DNA from: Rhizoctonia solani
Lineage: Eukaryota; Basidiomycota; Agaricomycetes; Cantharellales; Ceratobasidiaceae
Assembly: GCF_016906535.1 (NCBI RefSeq)
Contig: NC_057383.1
Coordinates: forward strand, 806,001-870,000
Direction of reading: 5' to 3'
Length of the DNA stretch: 64,000 nt
The translations under genes were made by a program, and so were the position numbers. Positions 51,317 through 64,000 of the stretch are shown piece by piece. The notes below the pieces were generated by a model that worked only from the letters and a program-made list of their open reading frames with translations, was not told where the DNA came from and made no database searches. Each line of letters begins with the position of its first letter. Within the stretch, counting starts at the first letter, position 1.

Positions 51317-52044
51317 ACTGAAACACTCGTATGATAATAGAATTGTCGATACCCAACTATCACCTATTAGCCATTTATATAGTTGGAGGCACAGCATGGT
51401 ATTCCCACCGGTTGTTTTCGAATCCTCTCGAGCAACGGTGTTATGGCCGCTCTCTTACTCTAGTTAGGCAAAAAGGAACTCTCAGGGAGGTCACAAGCCT
51501 CTGAGAGTATCGCTTCATTGGAAACCTAGGTGACTCTTGACCAACTACTCAAGCAACATTCAGCTTCCATTGTACCGATTCATGACAAACGAAATTAATG
51601 ATTTAAAATATAAGGTTCTCTATAGCCCCCTTTTGGAATCAATTCCGAGTGACTATGCTAGATGTAGCGTCGATCGAAGCCCCGTGACTAGTACTGGGAT
51701 CCATGTAATCGGCTTTTAAGTCCTAACTCTCGGCTGGAAAGCGAAAATACTTAGAACTTCCCTTCTGAATCATTTTTTCTAGCTTATGATCGGACAAACT
51801 CCATTCTTCGCTACCCATCTGACCTAACTTGCCCCATAAGTAGACTGGCCCTTGCTCCAAATGTATTTCCCGCTCTTTCAAGGAAATTCACGCTTAAAGG
51901 TTTATTCGAGTTGGTAAAAGTTTAGTCCAATCTTTCGAGATCGCTTACGATTTTTCACATACATAGTGGGATACGTAACCAATATATTTAGCATTTATTG
52001 TGGCTTGTTAAAATTCCCACTTTGTTCTCAATTGATCCATACAT
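51317..52044. other. Intergenic between esterase copies A and B
   Basis: 728 bp, AT-rich toward the right, with no supported gene or esterase relic visible. Confidence 0.4.
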
Positions 52045-54485
52045 TCACACCTGAATAGTGGTCGCTAGTGTTTCCCAAGTTTTGCATCGCTGAATCTCGG
52101 CTCCATTCAACTCTTCAATATAGGATCCCCCTTCTGTCCCCTTATTCGTGCCCGTTCCGCTTCCCTCGGCACGAAATACGAGGCGCTTACCAGAGGTGTA
52201 ATCTGGCCAGACCTTTGGTTCACCAACCGCGTTGTTCAAGTTAACCTTGGAAGCAAATCCAGAAGTAGGGCCATTTGATGAGGCAGGGACGTTTGGACTC
52301 CCAGATGCAGCAAACGTAATGAAATGAGATATGAGTTCGTCCGACAAAGCTCGTTGAGGTGGTGTGAGGGGGGTGAATGTTGTTGTCCCATTGGAACTTG
52401 GCTAAATAAGTATATGCTCACAGGCGGTCCAGAGCACATCTTGTACTTACCCGGTTCTGGAGCGTGACTCTGGAGTTAACATGAGAAGATAGATCAATTA
52501 GGCGGACCTACCTCGTTCCTTCGAATAATATATAATTATCCGCACAGTGATCAGCACGCTCGGGATTGGCTGGACCAGGCTCATCAAACCGGTATGTATA
52601 CACGCGCGAGCCGTATATGTTTCCCATAAGGTAAGTCTAAACCTAGAAGAGTGACACCAATGTAGATGCAGCAGGAATTAGTTTGACTCACACCACATTT
52701 AAATAAACCTTCTGAGAGCCCCGCATCTGTTAGATTTTCAGGGGAAAACCGGATTGGAGGTACAAGTTTTCTAGGATTCGAATATCGTTCGAAGAGAGCT
52801 TTGGATACGTTGCACGCGCCCAGTGTTCGAAAGGTGGAAGAGCGATAACGCTATCGTGTGTTGTATATCTTAGATGCAGTGTCAGTGAATGGTTCATTTT
52901 CCTTGTTCAAGTTTAATTCTAACCCAACAATAACGTCTATGTCTCGAGGAGCCTGGTCCAAAAGGCGATGGGGGAAATCATTGAACAACCTGTTATCCAA
53001 TAGTGGCTGCCACATCCAGTCGGTGTATTTCCGATACCTTCACATTACAATTAGACCCAATGTATCAGGGAAAAATTGGGTAAGTAGAGCTCACTTAAAC
53101 ATCCCTTCATCCGCAGCCTGCGAAAGTTTTACGTGGTCGACGTCCCGTAGGCATTGGAGAGTACGAAGGATGCTCCAGGTCCAGTGAGAACACCCCACGT
53201 ATTTTGTAACGAAATTCCACGTCGCCTAGTAACATGTCACCAGCCTTCTTATACTCAGTGATTAAGAGCTTCGCACCTTGCGATCGAGCGGCTTGTATAA
53301 TGGGGGGCGATACCAACTCTGTAAAATTGCCCGATGGAAAAGCTTTTCGTCCGGGTTCTCGTTGCGAGCTTTTACATGTTACTTTGCGCGGGTAAATGCA
53401 CGGGCGAATTAGCGAACGAACCTACAAGGTGAAGTCCAACGCTACCAGCTCCTGCACTTTGGCCCATAATGGTAACTCTTTCGGGATCACCACCAAAGGA
53501 GCGAATATGCCGTTGTATGAAACGTAACGCCAGCCGCTGATCATGAATTCCAGCATTAAGAAGAAGTTCCGGGTCTAGACAAATGGGTTGGGGACAACCG
53601 CGAAATCATAAAATCTTGAAAGCGCACCGTCTCCTGCGTGTACTCCTTTATCCGGGGATTCCGGTGCCGCAAGAAATCCAAGCACCGAAAGACGATAATA
53701 AATGCTCACAGCCACAAAGGGAGTCGAAGAACGTTGAACCCAGTTGTCAAAAGGCCTATGACAGTCATTAATAATGTAAGTGGGAATAACTGCTGGCCAG
53801 CGCACCAATTGCGAGGATTTCCGTAGCTGGACGTAAAACGAATATTAATATTAGGATTGTGCGGGGCAGAATAGACTCACTAATATCCCCCGCCGTGAAT
53901 GTAGACTAATACCGGGAGAGAACTGGAACTATTTGCAGATTTTGGGGCGTGTATGTTTATCTTCAAGCAATCCTCAGAACCCGCGCCCCCACGGCCGTCC
54001 ACTTGGAATGTAAATACCAAAACCTCATAGTATTTTCCGGTTAAATCATTTTACTCACAGCCAGCTTCAGGCGCCCACCCTTGTACGCAGGGTTGAGGAT
54101 ATTCAAATAGATCTGTTATATTGTGTTTTTGTGGAGTTTCGTCAAGTGGTTGAGCGGCACGGAAACGTCGAGGTGGCAGGCCATAGGGAACCCCCAGCCA
54201 AGAGACCACATCAGGAACAGTATCGTTGAGTAGACCTCGGTATGATGCGTATCCTAAATCAACTATAGTGTTCGATGGCGAAAAGGAGGGTACAAGAGTG
54301 GGAGAACGAGTAGACAAGGAGTCGGCTATTGAGCTAAAATGACTTTTCGCGACATATGAAGCGGTGCCGAGAGCAATTGCACCTAATAGAAATCCGATAG
54401 AGTACGATGCAGGAGGATCTCTTGGAGTACTTTCGACGGCGGGGGAGCCTTTGGCAAGAGGAAACTCACGACCAGCCGCAGTCAT
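52045..54485 (-). CDS. Type-B carboxylesterase/lipase, copy B (signal-anchored)
   Basis: Paralogue of copies A and C. It starts [20 protein letters not shown] at 54485, followed by a membrane segment ([18 protein letters not shown]), which suggests a type II membrane protein with the catalytic domain outside the cytosol. Then [103 protein letters not shown] (near 53460), and the end [20 protein letters not shown]. The exon around 53100-53240 reads in frame only after the acceptor before [12 protein letters not shown]. No decisive frameshift found, though not every junction was checked. Confidence 0.8.
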
Positions 54486-54832
54486 GGTTGTTCAGAACAC
54501 TGAAGTAATTCGGCTTCTGTCTGGACCCTAATTCGGCCGGAACCCGGACATAAAGCCGACATATAGTTAATAGCAGATTCTATCCCAATGCAGAAGGTGG
54601 TATGTTTCCCTACTCTGTGTTGTAATAAACATGCTTTAATAGATAATTGAACAAATTATAAAAGTTACATTAATACACTAAATTCCAAATTTTATTGGTT
54701 CATTCACATGGTACGCATATAACTACGTCTTTTGCTCCAATTTATCTTTATTGAGAATAGCATGCCCGTAAGCAACGAATACTGGGCACCCTTCGACTAC
54801 GCGGAGCAATTTAAAGGCCTATATACCTGGAT

Positions 54833-57288
<2,456 letters not shown>

Positions 57289-57613
57289 GGTGGGAGTGAA
57301 TGAAATGGGAATGATGGAGGTGGCTGTGTTTGATCGACGATGACAAAGACGCCTCGACCCCCTGTCGAATGTTTGCTTGCGACCACGATTTCTGTTTGTT
57401 TTTTTCACATTGAATAAATCACACTCTTTTCTATCACAAAATTAGCTAAAACCTTAGTGCAAGTGTCCAGGAAACCACCATATGGGCCGTCATCTATCTA
57501 GGTACGGTCAATCCATTTTGGGGGTGAACTCCGACTCCTAACTCGTTGTCTAGTCATAGTCTCTCGAGAAACCATACGTGCGCCCCACTATCTGCCCCTG
57601 GACGCTCTGAAAT

Positions 57614-59289
57614 ATGGTCTCTCCCAACGCCTCCCCCATCCCTGTCTGAGCTCTCCGTTCTCGCATGTACCGATTCTCCTCCACCGAAGACATCCCAACT
57701 CGGCGGAGGCCGGTCTGAGCACATCACCAACGAGAGATCAGATCAGTACTTATCAATAGATCAATCTCTTCCTAATAGTCTATTGCCCCTGTCGTATACT
57801 CCTTCGCACCGTCCCAATTCCGGGTTGCGTCGTGAAGCCTGGCCGGTGCCTTGGTTTGTCTCCGTTACATCATTTCGGAGAGTGCCTGTACAATCGTTCC
57901 AATCACTTGCCGCCGGTATTACCCGCTCGCGCATCACTGGTCTCGGAGCAAATGTTGGAATATGGCTCGCACTTTATCTTGCATGCAATCTGGCACTTAC
58001 CCTGCATAACAAGTATCTTCTGAATGACTTTCCTTTCCCTTGGCTCCTTACGGCACTTCACGCGTTCTGTGCTGCCCTTGGCAGCTGGATATGTGTGTGG
58101 CAAGGTCTATTCGTATGTATGATACCTATTGAACCGAGGTATCAGCTTCTGACAGACCCTCCAGGAACCAGCTCCTCTGAACCACCCCACGACTCCGCTC
58201 CTGGCTCTGTTTAGCGTATTGTATAGTGCGAACATCGCGGCATCTAATGCATCACTTCAGCTCGTGAGCATTGCTACCCACCAAGTGGTACGCGCCGCGA
58301 CCCCGTTGTTTGTCATTGGCTTCGCATGGATCGACCAATTCCGGTTTAACACCCAAAGGGGGAATTAAATCGTGTCACAAACATGGAGACGCCAACAAAA
58401 CGGCGAGCCGGATGCGTGGGTATCACCTCGGAAAAATGAAAAGCTTGACTCCTGTTATCCTGGGTGTGTTTTTGCGCAAGTTTGATTTAATTCTTTTCTA
58501 TGTGGCTATTTATTGATATCCCTTTTCGTACAGAACATATGGAGATTATTCTTACACTCGCGCTGGACTCGCACTTACCCTCCTTGGAACTGCTCTCGCT
58601 GCTCTCAAAACAATGTTGGCTAGCCGCGTCGTTCAGGCCAGAATCCAGACCTCATATACACCACATGGTGACACATCAACCCCTGTATCACCCAAGTCTG
58701 TCCACCCGGCCCGAGCCCATTCTCGACGTGCCTCAATAAAGCGCGTGGTTGATCAAAACTACGCTCCAGTTGACGGACCGTCCGGATCTAACCATTTGCC
58801 GACTGCGGCTACGGCTACGGCTACGGCTCCGGCGCTACACCCTTTGGACGTTCTACTCCGTTTGTCCCCTCTGGCATGCATCCAATGTCTGGTCATAGCA
58901 TTCCTCACTGGAGAAACCCGCCATTGGTCCAGTAACATGGATTTAACTGTCACCAGATGGCGCACACTTGCCTTGAACGGAGTATTAGCGTTTCTTCTAA
59001 ACTATGTGAGCTTTGTTACGAGTCGTAAGGCAGGGCCGTTGAGCATGACTGTTGCTGGTATGTCAAACCCGGACTTTGCCCTCGAACCAAACTAACTGGT
59101 TCACAGCCAACGTGAAACAGGTGTGACTATTCTACTTGCTTTGATGGTGTTCAATACGAGCACCCCAAGTGTGACGCACTCGTGGGTATCGCGTTAACAC
59201 TCGGTGGGGGATTATGGTACGGATACCTGGAAGTCAAAGAGAAGAGCCAGGCGGCGGCTAAAGAGTTGGATGAGAAGGCACTTGTTTGA
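57614..59289 (+). CDS. Triose-phosphate/nucleotide-sugar transporter-like protein (TPT/SLC35 fold), frameshifted
   Basis: Polytopic transporter of Golgi or plastid-type TPT family; fungal members carry nucleotide sugars or are orphan. Landmarks: WLALYLACNLALTLHNKYLL and NDFPFPWLLTALHAFCAALG (helices 1-2, with the family NKxLL motif), then LFSVLYSANIAASNASLQLV, SIATHQVVRAATPLFVIGFA, GKMKSLTPVILGVFL, TYGDYSYTRAGLALTLLGTA, LAALKTMLASRV, SPLACIQCLVIAF, LNGVLAFLLNYVSFVTSRKA, GPLSMTVAANVKQV and GIALTLGGGLWYGYLEVKEK. The start is uncertain: ATG 57614 with a shift near 57637 is the best guess. Other breaks lie near 59123 and 59182, each one base short, and probably one near 58370. A disordered loop between helices holds the Thr-Ala repeat. 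Confidence 0.78.
58802..58830 (+). repeat. Short GGCTAC repeat coding Thr-Ala
   Basis: Three to four GGCTAC units within the transporter gene encode TATATA in the large hydrophilic loop. Confidence 0.7.
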
Positions 59290-60149
59290 TACATTTGCTA
59301 TGGACCCCCCTTTTTTTCTTTTGCTTTATCGTTTATTAGCCACCAATCAAGGACACTACTCGGGACTTTAATGATGTAGCACTGTTGTTAATTGTATCAT
59401 AAGACTATAGATGCGTGTAGTTACCTGCCGTTCGTTTACCTTATAGAATAATATCTTTCGGGAAAGCATGTATTGATCACAAGCGTGGGTTAGGGATATC
59501 CCCTGGAAGATTGGTTACCACCATATCTAATTAGGACGACCATGTATATTTGACAAAGACAATGGTCGGTTTGATGATAGCACCTAAAAATCCATAGACA
59601 GCATATCTGTATAGCCGGCAATTTCGCTAATTCGGGTCGTGGCTTTATAAGCCCCGTTAAGTCCCGCAAATACATGGATCGCATGCATAAGGTGAATGAT
59701 AACATTTCACGCAATGTGATGTGACAAACTAGCAGATTTGAGCGGGGTTGGATCAACTGTGATAGATGATGATACAGTGGGGACAGAATTGAATAAAGGC
59801 AGGCCCCAGTTATTAACCTTCCTGCCTGAACTAATTAGTGCTTATAGGATCAAACCTCTGTGCTTCGCCAAATTTAAACCTAAACATGAGATTCGTTCCT
59901 CTCTAGTTAACGGCCAAATGAACAAATTTGGATTCAAAGCTTCAAAATTTGCACGGCAAATCATAAAACAAATCAGAACTGTGCATACATGCTAAAATTG
60001 TAAGGATTTTGTGGGATTTTGTGTAAAAGGAAACCCCAGCAACACAAGTAAAAAAAAAGTGAAATTGTGGCTTGTCCGCCACGCTTAATTGGGAAGAAAA
60101 GAGACAAGAAGTCATAAATTCATGAGCGAGATGAAAACCATCTGGCAAC
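59290..60149. other. Intergenic between convergent genes
   Basis: 860 bp holding the 3' ends of the transporter and zinc-finger genes; no coding signal seen. Confidence 0.4.
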
Positions 60150-62256
60150 TTAGTAGACTTTCCCGTTGGCAAAACGGGGGTTTTTGATGCCGTATTTGTT
60201 TTGGCTCCCATATTCGGCAGTCAGGAATCGTAGCAGGTCAGACTCATCCGAATCTTCCTCGGGCGAGAATGAACGCCCAGACCCGACTCCCATCTGTTGC
60301 AAGCGCTCTTTGGCGTGCTCCCCGTGACTGAATTCTTGAATGCGTTCTTGACTTGGGCTCGGTGGGTGGCCAAGACATTATTTGCGCGCGACGAAGGGCG
60401 CCTATTCGGGGAGCCGGCGGGATAGTCGGGGAAGTCGATGGACGAGTTGGAAGCTGTGCGCTTGTTGAGGGCTGTGAGCTGAGAGATCTTGGGCCCGAGT
60501 AGTACACGGTCGTCTTCGTCTTCGTCGTCGTCTTCGGAGCTGGTGGACGAATCGTGCATTCCGGCTAGAGGCGGAGGGGTTATGGTTAGACTATCATCTG
60601 GGCAACCATATAGTTGGGAGGGACTTACGAGCCGTAAACTTGCACGTACCCTCCTTGTTCCAGCTGCAGTTCGGCCCCTGTGGGCATCGGTGTGCTGATG
60701 GGCATTCAAGGTCCTTGCACTCCAGACCTAATTTAAGCAGTTTAGTTGACGCACTAAAGCGAGAGAAAGAGGTATCAACCCACCTTTATTTACCGACAAG
60801 CATGGGTTCTGTCCTACAAGTTCACGGAAATCCGCCAGCATTTCCTTTGAAAACTCATAGTCATGCCCATAGTTGCATTCCTCCTACATCCGGGTGAGCT
60901 ATATATAAGCAAGTTAATCAATGGTACGTACCATGTTGCATCCTTTCTTGGTCAAATAGTGCAGGTTGCATGCTCGGGGTTTCACTGCCAAGATTTTAGT
61001 CATCGGAGCCACGTCAGGGTGAGTGGCAACTACTTACAGGCCTAAATAAGAAATGGCGTTCAGCAACAAATATACCATATATGTGATATATATCTCACCT
61101 TGAGTGCGGTGACATTCGCTTTTGAGTTCCTCCCTGTGGGCCTTGATTGGGCTCTTCAGTAGAGTCGGCACCGAATGCACAGGGGGGGATTTGGCCGAAC
61201 TCTTGGTTCGGATGATGGGCGGCGTCGAAGGCGGTATTACGCCACTCGCCAACGCCGTCTTGTTCGAAAGTTTCACTGTTAGGAATAATCCATTATTCTC
61301 CAAGCGCTCGAGAGGAAGCGTCTTGATTTCGGCGGCGACCTCGGTGTAGCCTTGCAGCAAGACAATCTTGTCAAGATACCCTTCGGTCTGGAGTGTCGCT
61401 AGATTGGAGGTGTATCCATTGTCATGTCCTCCACCAAAGTACACTCTTTTGACTAGGGGGCTTGTTCAGATTACGTGCTCAATGAAGATCGAGGGTTCTT
61501 ACCATGAGGAAAGCGAACAAAGATTCGCATGAGCTCTGTAAGCAGACGCATTTGGGTTAATTGTTGATAAGAAGACAAGAGATATTTACACACCTCGAAT
61601 CTTGGCGTCAGCAGCCTCTTTGCCGGCGCCAACATCGAGCATACTCATAAGGGAGATGCAGTATTAAAGCCGCTAATGAATGCGCTAAACACCGCAGACG
61701 TAATACCCAGGTATTTCTTAACGTCGATCCAAGACCTTCGCGATTAAAAAATATGTGAACGAGGATATCCGCGTGGCCACCATAATGATCGCGATATGCT
61801 GGCGAGAGTGCTCGCAGCCTCTCGGCCGCCGTCCACGCCTTGCACTAGCAGACGCTAAATTGGAGTGGGAAAATAATTAGTGTCTGTGAGTACAAGTGGA
61901 GCGATCGCTGCGTACCTCGTTAAATATGCAGCCATCGCCATCGATCAGACAAAGAAGCAGGGGATTGGCCGCGCCAGACTGTTACGAGGATTAGCCTATA
62001 GGCTGATATAAAGAGACGGGCAGACGCACCTGGACTTTGACTTGCTTGAGCTCGGCTATTTCCCTCCTTAGGGCGGCATTTCGCTGCTGCGGGAGTTGTA
62101 TGCATCCTTCCACATTTCGCCACTGCGCTCGGCCTCAGAGATCAATTCTGGAGCAGTCATGAGCTATGCATTCGTCGAGGGTTCAAGGCCAGTCGTACCT
62201 TTCTGATCCATCGCCAGCTTATCGAAGCGGCTCATTATATCGGACAAGCCAGACAT
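60150..62256 (-). CDS. Coiled-coil, NYN-like and CCCH zinc-finger protein (DUF7923-type)
   Basis: Probable RNA-associated protein of a family expanded in agaricomycetes. Starts MSGLSDIMSRFDKLAMDQK, then a coiled coil (ELISEAERSGEMWKDAYNSR, ALRREIAELKQVKVQ). The central domain has LLLCLIDGDGCIFNE, LLVQGVDGGREAARTLA, GHADILVHIFFNREGLGSTL, VYFGGGHDNGYTSNLATLQT and LVLLQGYTEVAAEIKTL-like text; the acidic DGDG and GGGHDNGY motifs resemble a metal-binding Rossmann nuclease fold. After a Pro/Ser linker come Cys/His clusters CNLHYLTKKGCNMEECNYGH and CKDLECPSAHRCPQGPNC, CCCH-like zinc fingers. The acidic tail ends SFSPEEDSDESDLLRFLTAE then NPRFANGKVY. Breaks near 60344, 61795 and 62080. Whether it cuts RNA is inference. 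Confidence 0.72.
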
Positions 62257-62835
62257 TTTGTCAATAAATAGTCGAGATGTGTGTGTTCAGAATGTGGCGA
62301 GATTTGTTGGTATACTAGTACAGGTGCAGTGCCGATCAATGTGCCCAGGCGTAGCAGTCTCAGGATCCGTAGGCACCTCAATGCCGGTTTACTGCCACTC
62401 GGTTTGTTCGGAAAGAAACAGAAAGAATAGCAGACCCAAGAAAACAATAGATAAAGAGAGAAATGGCTTTGGATGTGTTCAGAATATTCAACAACGACTA
62501 AGACTCGTGGCGATCCAGCTTGACTTCCGCAGAGGCTTTGTAAGATCCTCGTTCAAGGGTCTCAGGGTTCTCACGTGGACTTTCTGGGGCATCTGTGGAA
62601 TGACGTGAGCCCCCGCTTGCTCCATCACGCTCCACTGGGCTTGATATTACTCTAGATCTATTCTTATATCACCATTACGCAGACCTAGGACCAGCCATGC
62701 CGTTTAGCGCTCTTGATTTACGCCGCGAAATCCTTATTTCAACGACAGCTGCCAACTCTTTGACAGATTTTCAGTCTGTAAATCTTCAGTTTCTGAGAAC
62801 TTATCCAAGTCGCTGGATCACAGCCATCGAATAAC
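62257..62835. other. Intergenic, divergent promoters
   Basis: 579 bp between the zinc-finger gene start and the Pmp3-like start; must hold both promoters. A small frame (MPFSALDLRR) at about 62698 has no support. Confidence 0.4.
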
Positions 62836-64000
62836 ATGGCGGGTGCAATTGACTTGATGCTATATGGTATTGCCGTGTGAGTCCCGCCCATGCAGAATCC
62901 CAGCACCTGCCGCATATTCATCGCTTTCCTGCAGTTTTGTCTCACCTGTTGCGGTATATTCAAGGTGAGTTCCCGTCGGTTAATCCCTCCAACACAGGAT
63001 TTGTAAAGTGAATCCACTCCAGAAAGGCGTTGGAGTGCAATTTTGGGTCAATTGCTGTGCGTTTTGTCTTGGCTTTGACTGCGGAGTCATGCTTCTCATT
63101 TATTTTCGCTACAGGTCTCTACTGTTTGATGGGTGTACGTTCCCGCTCTCTGCTTCCACCGAACTGGTGATTGTACCACTCCCGTTCTCACCCGCAGGTT
63201 CCCGGTATAATCCACGCCTTTTATATCATACACACCACCAAGAATAAGAAGAACACCGAACAACAGTCTCAACCGTACCCTCAAACTGCCCAGCGACGCT
63301 CCGCCAGTCTTCCGTCATTGCCACACTCATCGCGTTACAGACCACAAGCGGATTTCGCACCATACGAAGACCACCCGCCGCCTATACCCCCCAAGACACA
63401 AGACGCAGCTCTGACTTACGACCCATCGCTGCACCCAAACTCTGCCAATCGTTCGATAGCCCGGGCCAAGTCTGTCCTACACACATACCAAATCCGGAAT
63501 CGACTCTGCACCCAGCACCACCTAGACAATCTCGTCGTCCGGTTCCATCCCCCAACCACCCGGCCAAGAAGCCCAAGTCCAAACACAGACCGGGGCCGAG
63601 GCCGAAGTAGAACCGCAGCCGCAGCCTGTCTCGGAAACACGCGCATCCTCTTCGACGTTACACCCAGACCCCAATCCCGCACTTCCGTACCCGGCCGAAT
63701 ATCATCCCAATAGCGCAGGAGAAAATATTTCTAGGGCCAAGGCCGTCTTGCATACGTACCAGATCCCAGAGACGACTTTTCCGCCTCGAATCGAAGAGGA
63801 GACACCAGCAGCAGCAACAACCGACGAGGCACCCAAACAGAGCAAACCAACCAGTTCGATAAAGGGATCGATGTGGCCCCTGCGTAGTAAGGGAAAAGGT
63901 CTTAGTCCATTGGATATGAACTCGCCCGCTGCTGTGCCCAAGCCCGACTCAACTGCTGGGCATAAGTCGAGATGGGTGACCTCGGGCCCTAGTTGGCTGA
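62836..64000 (+). CDS. PMP3: Pmp3/UPF0057 proteolipid with long repetitive tail (partial, frameshifted)
   Basis: Small hydrophobic plasma-membrane protein of the stress-induced RCI2/Pmp3 family, extended at the C-terminus. Exon 1 from ATG 62836 reads MAGAIDLMLYGIAV, the usual first helix; after an intron with GTGAGT donor the next exon reads as the family PPVAV loop if a missing C near 62943 and a missing T near 62958 are allowed. Then KGVGVQFWVNCCAFCLGFD, and the last hallmark VPGIIHAFYIIHTTKN. The tail, about 250 residues so far, is Pro/Ser/Gln-rich, has breaks near 63494 and 63590, and runs past the window end. Canonical Pmp3 proteins stop soon after the second helix, so the tail is the unusual part. 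The exon between 63118 and 63198 is uncertain. Confidence 0.65.
63430..63770 (+). repeat. Duplicated motif in the Pmp3-like tail
   Basis: HPNSANRSIARAKSVLHTYQ (63432-63491) and HPNSAGENISRAKAVLHTYQ (63701-63760) are followed by IPES/T and Thr/Leu-His or Phe-Pro. At DNA level the copies have diverged at third positions, so the protein sequence seems constrained. Confidence 0.7.

Overview
The window looks like the chromosome of an agaricomycete basidiomycete. Genes are compact and cut by many short introns (mostly 45-65 nt, ending in AG, some with GC donors). The left end holds a Tnp2-type CACTA transposon of the kind common in mushroom-forming fungi, and several genes match families known from the Rhizoctonia/Cantharellales group. 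The genus is an inference; no marker gene is present.

Layout: 1-3831 is the right part of a CACTA element: the N-terminal end of a Tnp2 transposase, a divergent AT-hook gene, sub-terminal palindromes and a CACTG-type end. 5.5-15.4 kb (minus strand) holds a bZIP factor, EMC2 (ER insertase subunit) and the chromatin remodeller subunit RSC7, after a 4.3 kb stretch without a gene. 15.6-28.1 kb holds cytosolic threonyl-tRNA synthetase, cleavage stimulation factor CSTF2, a small Cys-rich protein, a possible membrane protein, cytosolic seryl-tRNA synthetase and a single-pass membrane protein with a long Ser/Thr-rich tail. 28.4-31.9 kb holds an alpha/beta hydrolase and a family-8 glycosyltransferase. 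31.9-35.8 kb has no recognisable gene. 35.8-48.8 kb holds SET1 (H3K4 methyltransferase), a Gfo/Idh/MocA oxidoreductase, an SF1B helicase of the Hcs1/IGHMBP2 type, an allantoate-permease-like MFS transporter, the 40-residue OST4 and respiratory QCR8. 49.0-57.3 kb is a tandem array of three type-B carboxylesterases. 57.6-64 kb holds a triose-phosphate/nucleotide-sugar-type transporter, a coiled-coil/CCCH zinc-finger protein and a Pmp3-type proteolipid with a repetitive tail that runs off the window.

Most genes are housekeeping and unrelated to each other: secretory pathway (EMC2, OST4), translation (two class II synthetases), mRNA 3' processing, chromatin (RSC7, SET1), respiration. The accessory parts are the transposon and the esterase array.

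A striking technical feature is that many otherwise well conserved genes carry single-base frameshifts, nearly all explained by one missing base, often in a short homopolymer. EMC2, SET1, the hydrolase, the glycosyltransferase, QCR8 and OST4 are clean. This fits uncorrected indels in the assembly better than gene death, so I annotate these loci as genes and give the break positions. Exon junctions were placed by eye from splice signals and reading phase; where phases add up I give exact coordinates.
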